Source: Branchipolynoe longqiensis
Lineage: Eukaryota > Annelida > Polychaeta > Phyllodocida > Polynoidae
Assembly (NCBI GenBank): GCA_030323885.1
Contig: CM059202.1
Span: 45,216,849-45,280,848 of the forward strand
Length of the DNA: 64,000 nt
Reading direction: 5' to 3'
Position numbers and translations under genes: made by a program. The notes under the pieces were generated by a model. That model ran no database searches, was not told the DNA's origin, and was given only the letters and a program-made list of their open reading frames with translations. Of the stretch, positions 40,857 through 55,100 are shown one piece after another (the first letter of the stretch is position 1; every line of letters begins with the position of its first letter).

Positions 40857-41582
40857 GGGGCCGTATGCACCAAGTTGTGCTAGGCTTAACTGGAGCTAGG
40901 CCCTAGCTCCGGTCAGCTAGCACCGGGTAGTGGGGGGTCCGCGAAAAAGGTAAAGTGGTATGCACCAATGTTTTAGCTGGGGCAGATAGCTGACCGTGAG
41001 TTTATTTGGGAATTCCCTCGAGTCGACAATATGAATAACGCCGCCAATACGGCGGCGGCGTTAATATTGGTTCGAATTTAGGGTTAAATTGATAAGATTT
41101 CACTTATTGCGTATGTAATTTTGTTAAATATGACAGCATTTAATAGATTTGGGCGTAATATATTCCCGCCGATTCAGCGGCGGCCATGTTTGGTTGACGT
41201 TTGGACAGTATGGATATCGACGTCGCTGCGGCGGCATTTGTTTACTTTACACTCGTCAATTGGAAAATATTAATATCGCCGCCGTTACGGCATCAGCGTT
41301 AATCTTGCTTCGATTTTAGGGTTAATTTAATGAAATTTCACGATTTGCCTATGTAATTCTGTTAAATATGATAGCATTTAATAGATTGAGACCCATACAG
41401 GCACACTAACTGCCCCGGCCAGCAGTTAAACCCGATTTGAAACTGGGGTAGCTTAGCCTAGGCTACAGTCCACGGTTAGCGCTGGCACCGATTGATGCAT
41501 ATACCGATTTCTCACATTTAGCCGTGTGGAGCTAGCCTACCCGCGGTTAAGGCCCTAACACAGATTGGTGCATACGGCCCCT
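40857..41582. mobile_element. Foldback MITE, GGGGCCGTATGCACCAA ends
   Basis: Left GGGGCCGTATGCACCAA, right inverse TTGGTGCATACGGCCCC. The core is shared with 5778-6525 and 38725-39526, while its ends diverge. Confidence 0.75.
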
Positions 41583-41699
41583 GGATCATAGCCACAGGAC
41601 TTTTGGCAAGCTTGTCAAAATTATTTTGGGTTCTTTCAGCTTAAATTGCTCCAAAACTAGCCATTGTTCATCAAATTACTCGGGACTAATGGATTATAG

Positions 41700-42262
41700 A
41701 CTTATATAAATAATACCGACCCACCCACGGGGAGGCTTAAGACTAACGCATGTAAATATATATGCATATATACATAAACAATATATACATAAACTATACC
41801 CACACAGGATTTCGTCAAAATCCAGCAACCGGAAACGGAAATAGGCCTCTATGGGCGCTGCCATTTGTAAAATTGTATCTCTGATCCAAATCCAGCAAAC
41901 GGAAACGGAAATCGCTCGTCGAATTTCGGTCAGCAGCCAGCAGGGTGGACGACAGCTATTGGTTAATAATATATCAAAACAAATGCCTGCTGCCATAGAA
42001 TTTGCTGATACATGCAGTTCAAAACTTAGAGTTTATTCAAAATTAAAAGAAATAAATAACAATTTGGAATAAACATGGATGCACAAATGAAATATTAATA
42101 GTTTACTCCGCGGAAACGGCGGCCGTATTCGGGTCACCCGAGTTGATAGAATTTCAAATCGAACACCGCGAGTGGAGTACAAAAAAAAGCATAATTTTAA
42201 TGCTTTGCTGTAGTTATATCGGTGGGTCGGTCCTAAGCATTGCTTATTCATATTATTTGAAT
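41700..42262 (-). repeat. Dispersed repeat, inverted relative to 44510-45295
   Basis: Contains AAATCCAGCAAACGGAAACG, AATTTCAAATCGAACACCGC and CGGTCCTAAGCATTGCTTAT, all found inverted or in the opposite order at 44510-45295. Confidence 0.65.
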
Positions 42263-42850
42263 TAATAAAGCCTTAAATTAATTTGAATTACAAAACAAGA
42301 ATATTTTCTGCGTTTAAAATAAACATTAATACGAAGGTTAGACCAGTCCCATGCTAAAATTGAATGGTACAGGACTGCCCCCTCGTGGCGACTACTGTCA
42401 CTACGCACAGTCCCCAAGAAATCTAGAACCTCCATTATCAGATTATCTCGACGACAATCACTAATTATTTTACACTTACCAAGAATGTGTCTTCAATATC
42501 TGGATACCTTATCAATTAATACATTGCAAGCTGGTGGAAATGCATATATAACTTACAAATATGGAATGCTAGAATGCGTCCTAAAAACTTTAAAACACCT
42601 TTCTTCAACAGTCCAACACGCGACTAGTTTCTGTCACCGATGTTTATTCCCTTAACTGTCCCGCAACCAAATAATCGCTGTTGATAGATATACAACCACA
42701 CTATATTTAATATATTTTATATTTTAGGGAATTATATAACTACATTTGCAAGAGTGTGTATTTATTAAAAACTAAGTACAGTGTTCCTGGAATTATTTTC
42801 GCTGATACTGTACATTTGTTATAGGTCCGTGAGGGCTAAGCGATATGGAT
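42263..42850. other. Gene-free stretch upstream of NOMO
   Basis: AT-rich, with no element recognised. The region just before the NOMO start (42850-43003) is more balanced in composition and may hold the promoter. Confidence 0.35.
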
Positions 42851-42913
42851 TTTCTGCAGGACTGTACCGGCACGTACGCTGGGGGAATGAAGTGCACCTC
42901 CCTATATTGAGGC

Positions 42914-42920
42914 TATAAGA
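42914..42920 (+). promoter_or_regulatory. TATA-like element upstream of NOMO
   Basis: CTATAAGAAAAG sits ~85-90 bp upstream of the NOMO start codon, a position compatible with a short 5' UTR. Only the motif and its distance support this; no initiator was established. Confidence 0.3.
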
Positions 42921-43003
42921 AAAGTGCAGATCGCGTCAGAAAAGGACAAGTGTGACTGCAAAGTTCGTAGCCACGCGAGTAGACAGTAGTATACGCCAGC
43001 AAA

Positions 43004-43138
43004 ATGTTTCGGATCTCCGCCCTTTTCAGTCTACTTGGGCTGTTACTCTCACTCTGTGCGGAGAGTTTTTCCCAGGATATCTTGGGATGTGGCGGCTTCG
43101 TTAAATCCGAAGTGGAAATTAACTTTTCGCTGGTCGAG
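43004..43138 (+). CDS. NOMO: NOMO exon 1 (signal peptide)
   Basis: Forty-five codons. MFRISALFSLLGLLLSLCAE is a clear hydrophobic signal peptide, probably cleaved around residues 20-24, followed by DILGCGGFVKSEVEINFSLV, the family's N-terminal signature. Donor GTGAGT, phase 0. Confidence 0.94.
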
Positions 43139-46100
43139 GTGAGTAAATAAAATAAAATATATAAAATAGTCCTTTTTCGGCACCTCCTTTTTTTTCAGGT
43201 TAGTATGTTGTTTTGGGGAGTTTTCAGTCGCATTGGTGCACTGATGGCTGCAAATATGCAGCACTGAATGGGCACCGCTGAAAGCAGTCCCATGAGGTCG
43301 AGAGATGGCTTCCGATGCGGCGATGGGGAGTGATCAGAGGAATTGGCGGGGGGGGGGGGGGGGGGGGGGGGGGGGAGGAAGGAAAAAGGCAGCCTAAGAG
43401 CCCAACCACAGTCCTCTGAGAGGGCCGGGGGAGGCTGGGTGGTTGGATAGTTTTACGCCCCAGTAAGACCCTAGGCCATACCAGGACGTGCACCGACTTG
43501 TGACAGCGCCCAATCATGGCGACTTTATAGTGCTGCCCCACTGGGAAATCAGGCCGCCGGCACCATGACCTGATATCCCACTCAGTCACATTATCCTGAC
43601 ACTGAGCCAACTAGTCCTTGCCCTACCCTATTAGTATTAATGCAGAGCACCAGGCTAGGAAGCGACAAGTCATTGGTTTGACTCAACCGCGAACCGAACT
43701 CTCCTTTCCTTCTCCCTTTCTTCATGCATTGTAATTACCGTATTCTCACGGGTTAATGCTATGGGCGTTTAAATTGGCTGATGTCCCACACAGTCACATT
43801 ATCCTGACACTGTGCGCCCAGTCCCTGTCCTGATCTCATAGCGCCGAGCAGCAACAGGTACCTATTTTATAAGTCATTGTTTTGACAAGACGGGTTAGTA
43901 GTTTTCATAGGCCATAGCCTATGGCATAGGCATAGCCTAGGAGGAGCGCAGTAGAGTGTCATCTATGATATTGAAAATAAAACTACCCTTTTCAGTTCAC
44001 TGACATCAGATCGTTACTAATAATATTTACTATATTGCTTCAAATTAAACTTAAACGCTAATTTTTCTTACAAATGGTCAATGTAATATATAAGTCTATA
44101 AGAACCCCACTTCTTTTCCATACTGTCATACATTACCAAAAAAGAGGAAAGATGAGTACAATAAATAATAGAGGGAGTACACGTGACATCATTACTTAGC
44201 AGTCAGTGGGCTGCCATCTTGGATTACGAGCACCCTCCCTAGCCATGTGAATGCATGCAGATGCAGTAAAGCAGAGTTGTCTTGTGTTATGGGAGGTTCT
44301 GGGCAGTTTACATCCAATGTGTTTACTTACACTGTGTTGCTGTAAGTTACAGTACTTTAGCAACAACTTCTGAGGCCAAACTGCTCAAAACAGTGACAAA
44401 TAACCCAACAAATCAGTAAATAAGCACAGTGTAGGCAGTTGCAAGCCTTCTGTATGTCATCCAATATAGCCACCGAAAGTTGTCTTGTGACGTCATTACA
44501 TCCCCTCTATATGAATAAGCAATGCTTAGGACCGACCCCCGGGTCGTATTTGATTAACACAATCCCGAGTTGCTATAATTTCAAATAGAACACCATGAGA
44601 ACCAATCGGTGTCGTCCACCCTGGCCGTAATCGATTAACACGACCCGGGCGACTCGGGTCACCCGAGTCGTCTGAATTTCAAATCGAACACCGCGAGTGG
44701 AGTCGACAAAAACACGTGCCGTGTGCAAAACGACCCGACGCCAGTAACCCACCTCTTGGCTGGGGTTTGCTAGGAACGATGACGTCACACCTCAGCTGGT
44801 ACCTGTAGCTACCACTACAAGTCCTATTCATTTTTTTAATGCTTTTTTTTAAATAACCCAGATTGTCAGCTTATAGGATCCTAAAATACTTTAAATCCTA
44901 TTTTGCTGTACTTATATTGGTTATTAAAACAAATAATTAGGTTTTAGATTAAGCCACCATTTTTTCCACCCCAAGCGTGCAGAAGCTTATTCGGTTATTC
45001 GACCCGAGTCTGTAGGATGTGCGCATGTGCCAAAAAGTGGCTCGGGTGACCAGAGTCGATTAATCGATTACGCCCCTTGTGTGCTGCATAGCGAAGTTTG
45101 ACAATCTATTTCCGTTTCCGTTTGCTGGATTTTGATTATTCAGCATCAGTATACAAATGGCAGCACCCATATAGGGCTACTTCCGTTTCCGTTTGCTGGA
45201 TTTTGGTGATTTTATTTTCCACCTCTATGAGTACGGGTATTGTTTATACACATGTTAGTCCTTAGCCTCCCCCCTGGGGGGGGGGGTTGGTATTAATATA
45301 TCTGATTGCACTTTTTTTTTTGGTATTTGTGGGGTGTTTTTGGTAGTTATTTTTGTGTTTTTTTCTTTTTTCTTCTCTACTCTTCTGTGGGATGGCAGGG
45401 GGACGGGGGGGGGGGGTTCTTCGTGGCATTGGTGTGTTTGTGGCGTAGCCCGGCGGTGGTAACACATTCTTGGGGCCCATGGTCCTGTACCTCCATCACA
45501 GTTGATCAAAGCGGGAACCGGTGTCGTCGGCAACAGGGCCATGGGCGCATTGGTCCTCCAGGCCCCCGTCGTAGGGTGGGGATGGCACAGTTTTATAGTG
45601 TTTAATTGATATAGGAGTGTAGCACTACTTGGGGGGTGTAGGTGGGTGAGTGGTGGGGGCGTATGTTTTTTTTGGTGGGGGTGTAGGGGTGTGGTTAGAT
45701 AAAAGATTGGCCCAGTACTTACAGTACAGGGGTGAACCTACAAACTATGTAAAAGTTGGCGATAATGCCCCTCACAGTGGATGGCCTCTCCTACCTTTCC
45801 TACCGTATGGTGATTAAAATCCAATATCCACAATCCATTGTATCCATTTCCCCTCAATATATATTCTCCAGAGTGTCGAAATCACATAATATCAGGCTCA
45901 GTGACACAAAATCAGTTGATGTGATAGAACCCATGTGGTAAATCCGCCATCTTTGAAGGAACTGGTTTTTAAAAAAAACATCGCTTCCTGTTGCCAGGGA
46001 GCTTTTTCTCCTTTTTTTTGTGTACATTAGTTGATTAAGCAGGGGAAATTTTAATCGCAGATGATCGGTCTTCCTAATTCCACTGCTCCTTGCCCTGTTT

Positions 46101-49100
46101 ATGAGTTGTTCCACAGCCTGCTGATGTAATTCCTGTATGTTCTAACAATGTCTGCTCCCTGGCCCAGACTGAGTTATTACCAATGAACCCTCTCCACTTC
46201 CTGTGATTCTACCAAAATGGCCACTTTGCTGATGTGTGTGCTCAGTCCATCCAGATTTTAACCTTCACGCATCTATGAATATAATTGAGTAAACAATTCA
46301 AAAGTTGAGGGTAGATACATCCACGTATGTGAAGAATATATTTTGCTTCTCAGATTGAATTTAGGCTCTCATTTCATTTTCCCATTTTTTATCCAGCTTT
46401 TATATAGCGCTGGTTTTCATACCATAGTGTAGTACAGGGTGAACTCGTTATCTAGGGTGTGGTGAGGATTTTGGTGGGGGGATGTGGAGTGTAGGGGTGT
46501 GGTGGGGGCTTAGGGATGTGGTGGGGGTGTTGGTGTGTGTGGTGGGGGTTGATGGTGTGTATGGTTGGGGTGTAGGTGGGTATGGTGGTTTGTGGTGGAG
46601 GTGTAGGGGTGTTTTGCAGAGCGGCACCTCACAATCTTTATAAACCCCCCACCACACATGTACACCCCCACCACAACCCTAAACTCGCACCACACAACCT
46701 ATTCCCCACCCCCTAGCCTACACCCCACCACACACACATACACCCTCACCACACCCCTAAACCCTCACCACACATTGGCTCCAGTGCATAACCATGTAAA
46801 CAGACGTCGGTACTTCACTTCCTTGGCCCAAGTTACGTCGCAGCGTCACCTATCGATTAACCCGGATTTGTCTAACCCATATATCTCAGCTTCTCTGGTC
46901 TAATACTAGATACTAGATTCATCCGATGAACCATCAAATTTTCAAAACCAAAACAATTATCTAGATTTGATTCTAAAAAAATGTATATCTAACTTAGATA
47001 CTGGTGCACTTATTAAACTTTTGTTGCTACATAGAAGGGGATACTGAGTCAATTTAATAGAACATGTTACTGATAAAGCCTATGGTGTCAGAGTTTTGGT
47101 GTGCTTGCCGAAACTAATTTGACAAGTTTGCGCTTCAAAATTCTCAAAACTTGGCAGTTTAAAATAAAAGTTACTTCAAACTAAAGAAATGCAGATTACA
47201 ACATGCAATCTAATGTATTTATCTCAGAAAATGTCAGAAACTCGAAACCATCGGACTATGCAACGTTAAGAAGCAAAATATATTCTTAACATACATCTTA
47301 ATATTTACCCGCTACTTCTGATTTGAAAAATATAATAAAACATGTATTTTAAGGAACTTTACAAGTGAAATTGGCTGCATTCTATTGCTGCCACCTTGTC
47401 ATTTTGCATTCTCTCTCAATTCACTAACTCTGTGCTGATATAAGTAGCCATTTGATACTGGAGCAAGGGATTCTACTTCCTGTTCCATACTAAAGCAGTT
47501 TTCGCCCGTATTTAGACTACGTTGTCATTCACCCCTGTATTGTAAGAATGAGGTAAATCTTTTATCTAGTCTAATGCTACTATCGTAACTGGCGTGGCAA
47601 TTAGAGCATTTTCAAACTTCTATTTATTTGTATCTCAGTTGACAAGTGTCCAAAAATTAAAATCGGGGATGTGGGAAGGTTGTTAATAAAGATGTTAGTT
47701 TTATAGTTGCCTCCTTTGCTTTATAAAAATAGCATACAGAAACGTGATGAAGTAAGACCATAAAGAGTTGACATATATAATCATTATAGTGTAATATATT
47801 TTCAGCCTTTAACCAAATACCGTACAATATACCGTACATTGTTGGAAGGGAAGGTGAATGGCAGCAGAGGGAGAGGGAGACCAAGAACATCATGGTTTAC
47901 AAATATTTCACAGTGGACAGGCTTGAATTATTCACAGTCTATCAGAACAGCACACCATCGGGACACGTGGAGAACCATTACATCCAACCCTCGACTAGAG
48001 GACGGAACTATTGATTGATTGATTGAACCAAATTAAGTTCTTACCTGAAAAGGATGTTCATCATCATCATCATGCTGTCGGTCGCGATGCGACAAAGACT
48101 GCTTTCATTACTTGACTGCCGCTCTCCATTTAGCTCTCTGCTGTGAGAGTTGCGTCCATGAGTCGGTCTTAATGTCTCTCAGCTCCAGGTTTCTCTTGAT
48201 GGTATCCCTGAACCGGAGACGAGGGCGCCCTCTCTTTCTGTAGCCAGAAAAGGATGTTAAAAGGCGTTAAATTTGGTTGCTGAATAGCTGTATGAACCCT
48301 GTTTAATGAGAATCTGAGGTTGTTGTTTTCTTCTGTGTTCAGATAAAGCTGTACACGAAGCAGGGTAGTCTAAAGTACCGGACGGACTGTGCCCCGAACA
48401 ACGGCTACTACATGGTGCCAGTGTATGACAAGGGCGAGTACACACTCCGCGTGGAGCCTCCAGTCGGATGGACATTCGGTGAGCATGCGCAAAGCATTTA
48501 ATTCAGTATGGTTCATTTTCGTGCTTTAATAAGAAATAAAAATATCAGTTATCTGTGAAAAAATTCATGTGAATATTTTTAATTTTAAATAATTCATACT
48601 AAATAACATTGAATATTCAATATGGTTTAATGGGTGCTGCTTAAGCATGCGGTCTACTGGGACTTTCGGCTTTAGCGCTGACCATAAACAGTTAGTTAAA
48701 TAGACAGGTCAGATGGGGTTTTCTATGATCCCTATTTAACTAACCTTTTAGGGTTAGGGGTATGGTTGAAGTCCTGGTAGGCTGTACGCTAAAGTAACAC
48801 TCTTTAAAATATGTACTGGTCGACAAGCACATTGAGATGACACAGTTCAAAAGATTACTGTTAATTTGCATGCTTTCGATAGAAAAGGATACAAATAGAG
48901 GATTCACACATCGCTGAGGACGTATTCGATGAACACGACTCAGGTACCCCGAGTTGCTAGAATTTCAAATCGAACACCGCGAGTGGAGTCGACAAATACA
49001 CGTGCCGTGTGCAAAACGACTCCACCCCAGTTACCATCCTCTTGGCTGGGGATAACTAGGAGCGATGACGTCATATTTGTGCTGGTACCGTCCTGTAGCA

Positions 49101-52100
49101 GTACAAGTCCTATGTGTTGTTTTAATGGTGTTTAAAAAAAAAAAAATCAGATTACTGAAATAGAAATATAACTAAACTGCAATAAAAGAATACTTTAAGT
49201 CCTATTTTGTTGTAGTGATATCGGTTATTAAAAAAATTAAAATTAAAAATTGTTGGATTAAGCCACCATTTTTTCCACCCCGAGCGTGGAGAAGCATGTT
49301 CTGTTATTCAACTCGAGTCTGTAGGATGTGCGCATGCGCAAAAAAGTGGCTCGGGTGACCCGAGTTGGTTAATCGAATGCGCCCCTTTTTTCTCGAAGAT
49401 TTGTACTACCTATCATGGATAAGTCTGAATAGACTTGTTTTCACCATTAGACATTTTGTTGATAGAAAGTCCGAGCCTACACCTTTACCGACACCACATA
49501 GACATGGTATGAGAGCACCTTTGATGATGCTGTAAGTTATACACAGCGGTGGAAATCCAAATTGGCAGAGGTGGAGGCATGGGGAATCGAACCACTGACC
49601 TTCAGATTAGGAGTCTGACCTAGGAAAAAAAGTAAGACACCACTCCGCCAGAGAGAACACCACAAAGCCCTTAAAGTCTTGAATTTCTTGAATTTAGATC
49701 TTTGGTTTGAGTACCTTTGAATGTTCTTCAATTTAACTGTATGTTCTTGAATCTGGTAGCCAATTATTATTTGTATGAACCCTGATTATAGAATGTCACA
49801 TGATGTTTGAGATAAACCTTTTTGGACCAATTCCCGTTATTTTTGTGGAATTGTTTTCCCAACATTATATACTTTTGAGTAGATTGTATAAAATGTTGGT
49901 ATCAAAATGCTATCAGAAAGGATGGCCATAAGGGGTTGAGCATCCGTCTCCCACTTTGGTCCGTCCTGATATGACGTTAGATGTTGCTAGGACGTAAAAC
50001 AACAACAAACAAACAAACAAACAAACCCACTTTGGTAGATCATGGGGTTCGAGTCAAACCAGTGACGTAACAAAATTATACTTGTCGCTTCCTAGCCAGG
50101 CACTTGACATTATTAAGATAGGGCAAGGACTGGTTAGCTCAGTTTCAGGATAATGTAACTGAGTGGGAAATACGGTCATGGTGCTGGCAGCCTGGTCTCC
50201 TAGTGGGACCGCACTATAAAGTCGCCATGCGTGCACACTGTCGTAAGTCGGTACCCGTCCTGATATGACCTTAGATGTTGCCACGATGTAAAACTCCAAC
50301 CAACCAATCTCCACCTCGATTTGCCAATAGGAATCAGTCTATTACAGTTGTGTTGCTATGACTACCACAGAACCCGAGAGCGTCGACCTGCTAATTGACG
50401 GTGTGAATGACCTTTGTAGTCGTGGAGAGGACATTAATTTCCAGTTCACCGGGTTCGGAGTTGTTGGAAAGGTGAGTGTTCAATCATGTCTACCTCTTTC
50501 TCCTTTCGCTAACCGGGCGCTTTGATCGAATCGGTAGGGCATGGGCCTCGCATGCGGAAGGTCGGGAGATTGGCTCCCGGTCGAGTCAAACCAATGGCTT
50601 TAAAATTGATACTTTTCACTACCGAGCCAGGTGCTGGGCATTAATAGGATATGGAAAGGACTGGTTAGCTCAGTGCCTGGATAATGTGACTGAGTGGGAT
50701 ATCGGGTCATGGTGCTGGCGGCCTTAGATGTTGGAAAGACGTAAAACTCCAACAACCAACCAACTTTATATGAAAAATACTAATCATATCTTACTCTTGA
50801 TTTCATATAGCCTCCAGATTCACCTCCAATAACATCTCATCTTTCTCTAGGTCGTGAGCAAAGGTCAGAGCGAAGGTCCGTCTGGTGTGACCTTGATCAT
50901 GACCAAGTGGGGTTCTACGGATGTGCTGAAGGAGACGACGAGTGGGGATGGTGGCGCATATGACTTTGAACGCGTACTGCCTGGGGAGTATACAGTCACC
51001 GCAAGACACCCTGTGTGGACCTTCGATCAGGTACGGTGTGACCTAGTTACTCAGGTGGCCCTGTTCCTGTGACAGGGCCGCCGAACACCTGATTAGAAAA
51101 AGTGTCGGAAGACTGGGTTATGGAAATAACGACAGGATTTTTGTAAACTAAAGTGCTAAGTATATAGTTCAAATGCTTATTTATCATAGTCCATTATTTT
51201 TGAGTGCAGAACTTATGAAATCATATAGATTAGTACATTTTAAAAGTCAAATCTAGAGCTTTCTGTGGTGGCCATCTTGGTTTTGGGTGGGTTTCTTTTT
51301 GGCATTCATTTTCAATTTTTCCACTCTGTCAATATAGATAAACACAGCGCACTAGCATGACTACCGACATAGTCAATTCCTACTGAAGCAGTTTTTGCTC
51401 GGAATCAGGCATGGTTGTCATTCCCCTCTACTCAGGATAGCGGTGAATCTTTCATCTAGGCGTGGCCCGGATGCCAAGTGCAACTGGGAAATTATGAAAA
51501 GTGCGGTCTTTAGTAACATAGCACTGGAAAAACAATGCAATTCTGTGTAGCAAAGGTATCATGTACAGCAACAGATTTCTGGGTCACAACACAGTATTGT
51601 ATAGAAACGCAATATTGTGTAGCCACACAATTATTGTGCAACAACTCAAGTATGTAACAATAGTTGTGTAACACAGTAGTTGTGTAGCAATGCAATGGTT
51701 GTGTGGCAGCACAGTAATTGTGTAGCAACGCTGATTGTATAACAACACTGTGGTTCTGTGGAAACATGAGAATTTTGGAGCGTTTGTCTAAATACATATT
51801 ACGACATGTAGTAAGGCTCTCAGAACAAAATGAGATATGTGTCAATTTAATTATTTTAAATGCTTCTCAGGCTAGCACCAAGGTGATCGTCGGCCGGGAG
51901 ACGGGCAATGCAGGAAGTGCCATCAGTGTCAGAGGATATGACGTCACAGTGAGTACACTTTGGTTCCGGTGTTCTCACGTAGGTCTTGAAGTTGCCCAAT
52001 TCCATGATTTAGCGGTTCTCCCTTGAGAAAAAATGTGTCAACCAAGCATAGTCAATGTGGCATCGAGTGAGGACTACTTGGTCCGGCCGACACCCAGCAC

Positions 52101-55100
52101 CACGATGTGGCTGTTTTTTAATGCATGCGGTGATGTTATGCACCATGTTCTTTGGACGCTTGTCCCATTCATGTGGCCATTTTGATTTGATATATCTGAG
52201 AATAAGTGGCAGGCTTGTTCAATCTTGTCTGTTTTTATTTTCCTTGACCATAATTTTTATAATTGTGAACTTTTTAACTTCATAAGTGTCTTTTGACACA
52301 TATTTGATTGTATGCTTTTATTGAAAGTGTAGAAGTTTACACTCTGTGTAAAAGTGATGGTATAAACGAAAATGGACAGAATACAAGTTAAAAACTACTC
52401 GCCATGAATATGGCCTTTGCTGCCGACATGGTGTAAAAGAACCACCAATCAATCAATTAATCAATCAAATGTTTGTGTGCACGCAGGGTCGTGTGCTGAG
52501 TGACGGTGAACTGATTCGCGGTGTCAACTTTGTACTCTACTCGACTACTGTTCGGCCAAGCGACATCACCAACTGCAACCGCGACAAGGTTCCCGGCATG
52601 CCGCTGGGGAACCAGAAGGGCCTGCTCTGTTACGTTGTGTCTGGGCAGGATGGAGTTTTCACCTTTCCCAGTCTGCCTTTCGGCGAATACAGGCTGGTGC
52701 GTGGGCTGACATTTAGACATTCTCTCATGTAAAATATATTTTGGCGATGACTTGTGATACAGTACTGTCACTAATATTCTATTTAGCTATACCACAGTAC
52801 TGTGTCACTAATATTCTATTTACCTATACCAGAGTACTGTGTCACTAATATTCTATATGGATATACCGCAGTATTGACACTAATATTCTATTTGGATATT
52901 CCACAGTACTGTGTCACTACTATTCTATTTAACTATACCACAGTACTGTCACTAATATTCTATTTAACTATACTACAGTAACAGTACTGTCACAAGTATT
53001 TCTATTTGGATATACCACAGTACTATGTCACTAATATTCTATTTAACTATACCACAGTACTGTGTCACTAATATTCTATTTAACTATACCGCAGTACTGT
53101 CACTAGTATTTCTATTTAGCTATACCACAGTACTATCACTAATATTGTATTTGGATATACCGCAGTACTGTGTCACTAATATTCCATTTAACTATACCGC
53201 AGTACTGTGTCACTAGTATTCCATTTAACTATACCACAGTACTCTATCACTAATATTCTATTTAACTATACCGCAGTACTGTATCACTAGTATTCTATTT
53301 AACTATACCGCAGTACTGTCACTAATATTCTATTTAGATATACTGCAGTACTGTCACTGGTATTCTATTTAGCTATTACGAGCAGTACTTAGATCACTAT
53401 TTTGGTCCTTCAGCTTGTAATGTTGATTTTCGATTGCAGGTTCCGTACTACAAGGGCGACCACATCACGTTCGACGTGGTACCTTCTGAGCGTGTCGTGT
53501 CTGTACGACATGACTCCATTGTCATTAAGGTACGCGGAATGAGGGGGGAGTATAAATCAGCATCGCATCGAACGGATGGCTTCGGGCAGAACGGGATGGC
53601 TTAGTGGGTAAAGATTCCTGTGTTTGGGAGGTCATAGGTTCGAACCCAGACCAACCCCCAATAGCTTATGTTTAACTTTTGTGCTGGGGGATCGCTAAAC
53701 AAATAAACAAAAAATCGAACCCCAACCAAGTCATACCAATGACTTACAAAATCTACACTTGTCGCTACCTAGCCTGGCGCTCAGCATTATTAGGATATGG
53801 TAAGGACCGGTGGGCTCAGTGTCAGGATAAGGTGACTGTGTGGGATATCAGGTCATGGTGCCATCGTCCTGGTCTCCCAGTGGGGCAGCACTGTAAAGGC
53901 TTGCACATTGTCACAAGCCAGTACCCATCCTGATATGACCTTAGAGGTTCAGTGCCATGCGGGGTACAGTTGATCATCTCGTGCGCCTCGAGACATTTGT
54001 CAGGGAGGCTTTCATCCATAACCAGCGCATGGTTTCCATATTTTTTTATCTGGAGAAAGCCTTTGATACCACATGGAAGTACAGGATTTCAAAAGACCTC
54101 CATGGCTTTGGCCTTAGAGGTCGACTACTCCATTTGGACCCCCAACTAGAGTTGGACAAAACCCCGATTCCTCTTGTGGAGAAAACCAAATTTCTAGGCA
54201 TAATTTTCGACAGAAAGCTCTTTCATACCACATTTAAGGGATGTTAAAAAGAAAGGCTTAAACGCCCTCAACAAGTTAAAAGTGATCAGTAACACTGAAT
54301 GGGGAGCAGACCGTAAGGTTATGCTCCGCCTCTAGATCTCTGGTAAGATCGAAATTAGATTACGGTGCATTGTGCATGGGTCTGCCTGCAAGTCTTACCT
54401 GCGGATGCTTGATCCTGTGCACAACTAGGGACGCAGGATCTGTTGAGAGCCTGTATGTTGCTGCTCACAAACCTAGTTTGGGGGCTAGACGTACAAAGCT
54501 CTCGCTTCAGTATGCTTCTGGGCTTAAATCGATGCCAATAAACCCTGCCCATGGCCTTGCATTTGAGGACAGGTATGTGAGGTTATTTCATGCGAGACCA
54601 AATGCTATGCGCACTTTTGGCCTTAGCATCAAGCAGATTTGATCAATCCAACATTATTTCTTGACGGCATATTAGACTTCTCCATACTTTGTCCTCCCAC
54701 CATGGTATATTAAACCGCCTGATATTGTGTTTGATCTAGTGAAATTAAAGAAAGATCACACAAGTGCCTTAGTATACGGGCAAAATTTCTTGGAAATAAT
54801 AAACTAATTTAATGACTTTATTTAGGTTGCAATGGTGTAGCCTCCGCTTCAGTATTTCCATGATTCAGCCTCTATTTTTACAGCCGAAGCTCAGGCAATT
54901 ATTGATGCCTTGGAAAAAAAATCCAACATTTACATGCATCCAAATTTATTATATTCGCAGACTCACTTTCGTGTCTCCAAGCTTTGCAATGGATGAAGCT
55001 GGAACATCCCCTAATTGGGATGTGATACAGAGGTGTATATTTTTATCCTCAAAAGAGAAAATTGTGTTCTGTTCGGTGCCCAGTTACGTTCGTATTGGGG

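Noticed and set aside
45255..45605. Pro-rich and Phe/Trp-rich frames
   Set aside because: Low-complexity T/G-rich DNA; no domain, no splice context.
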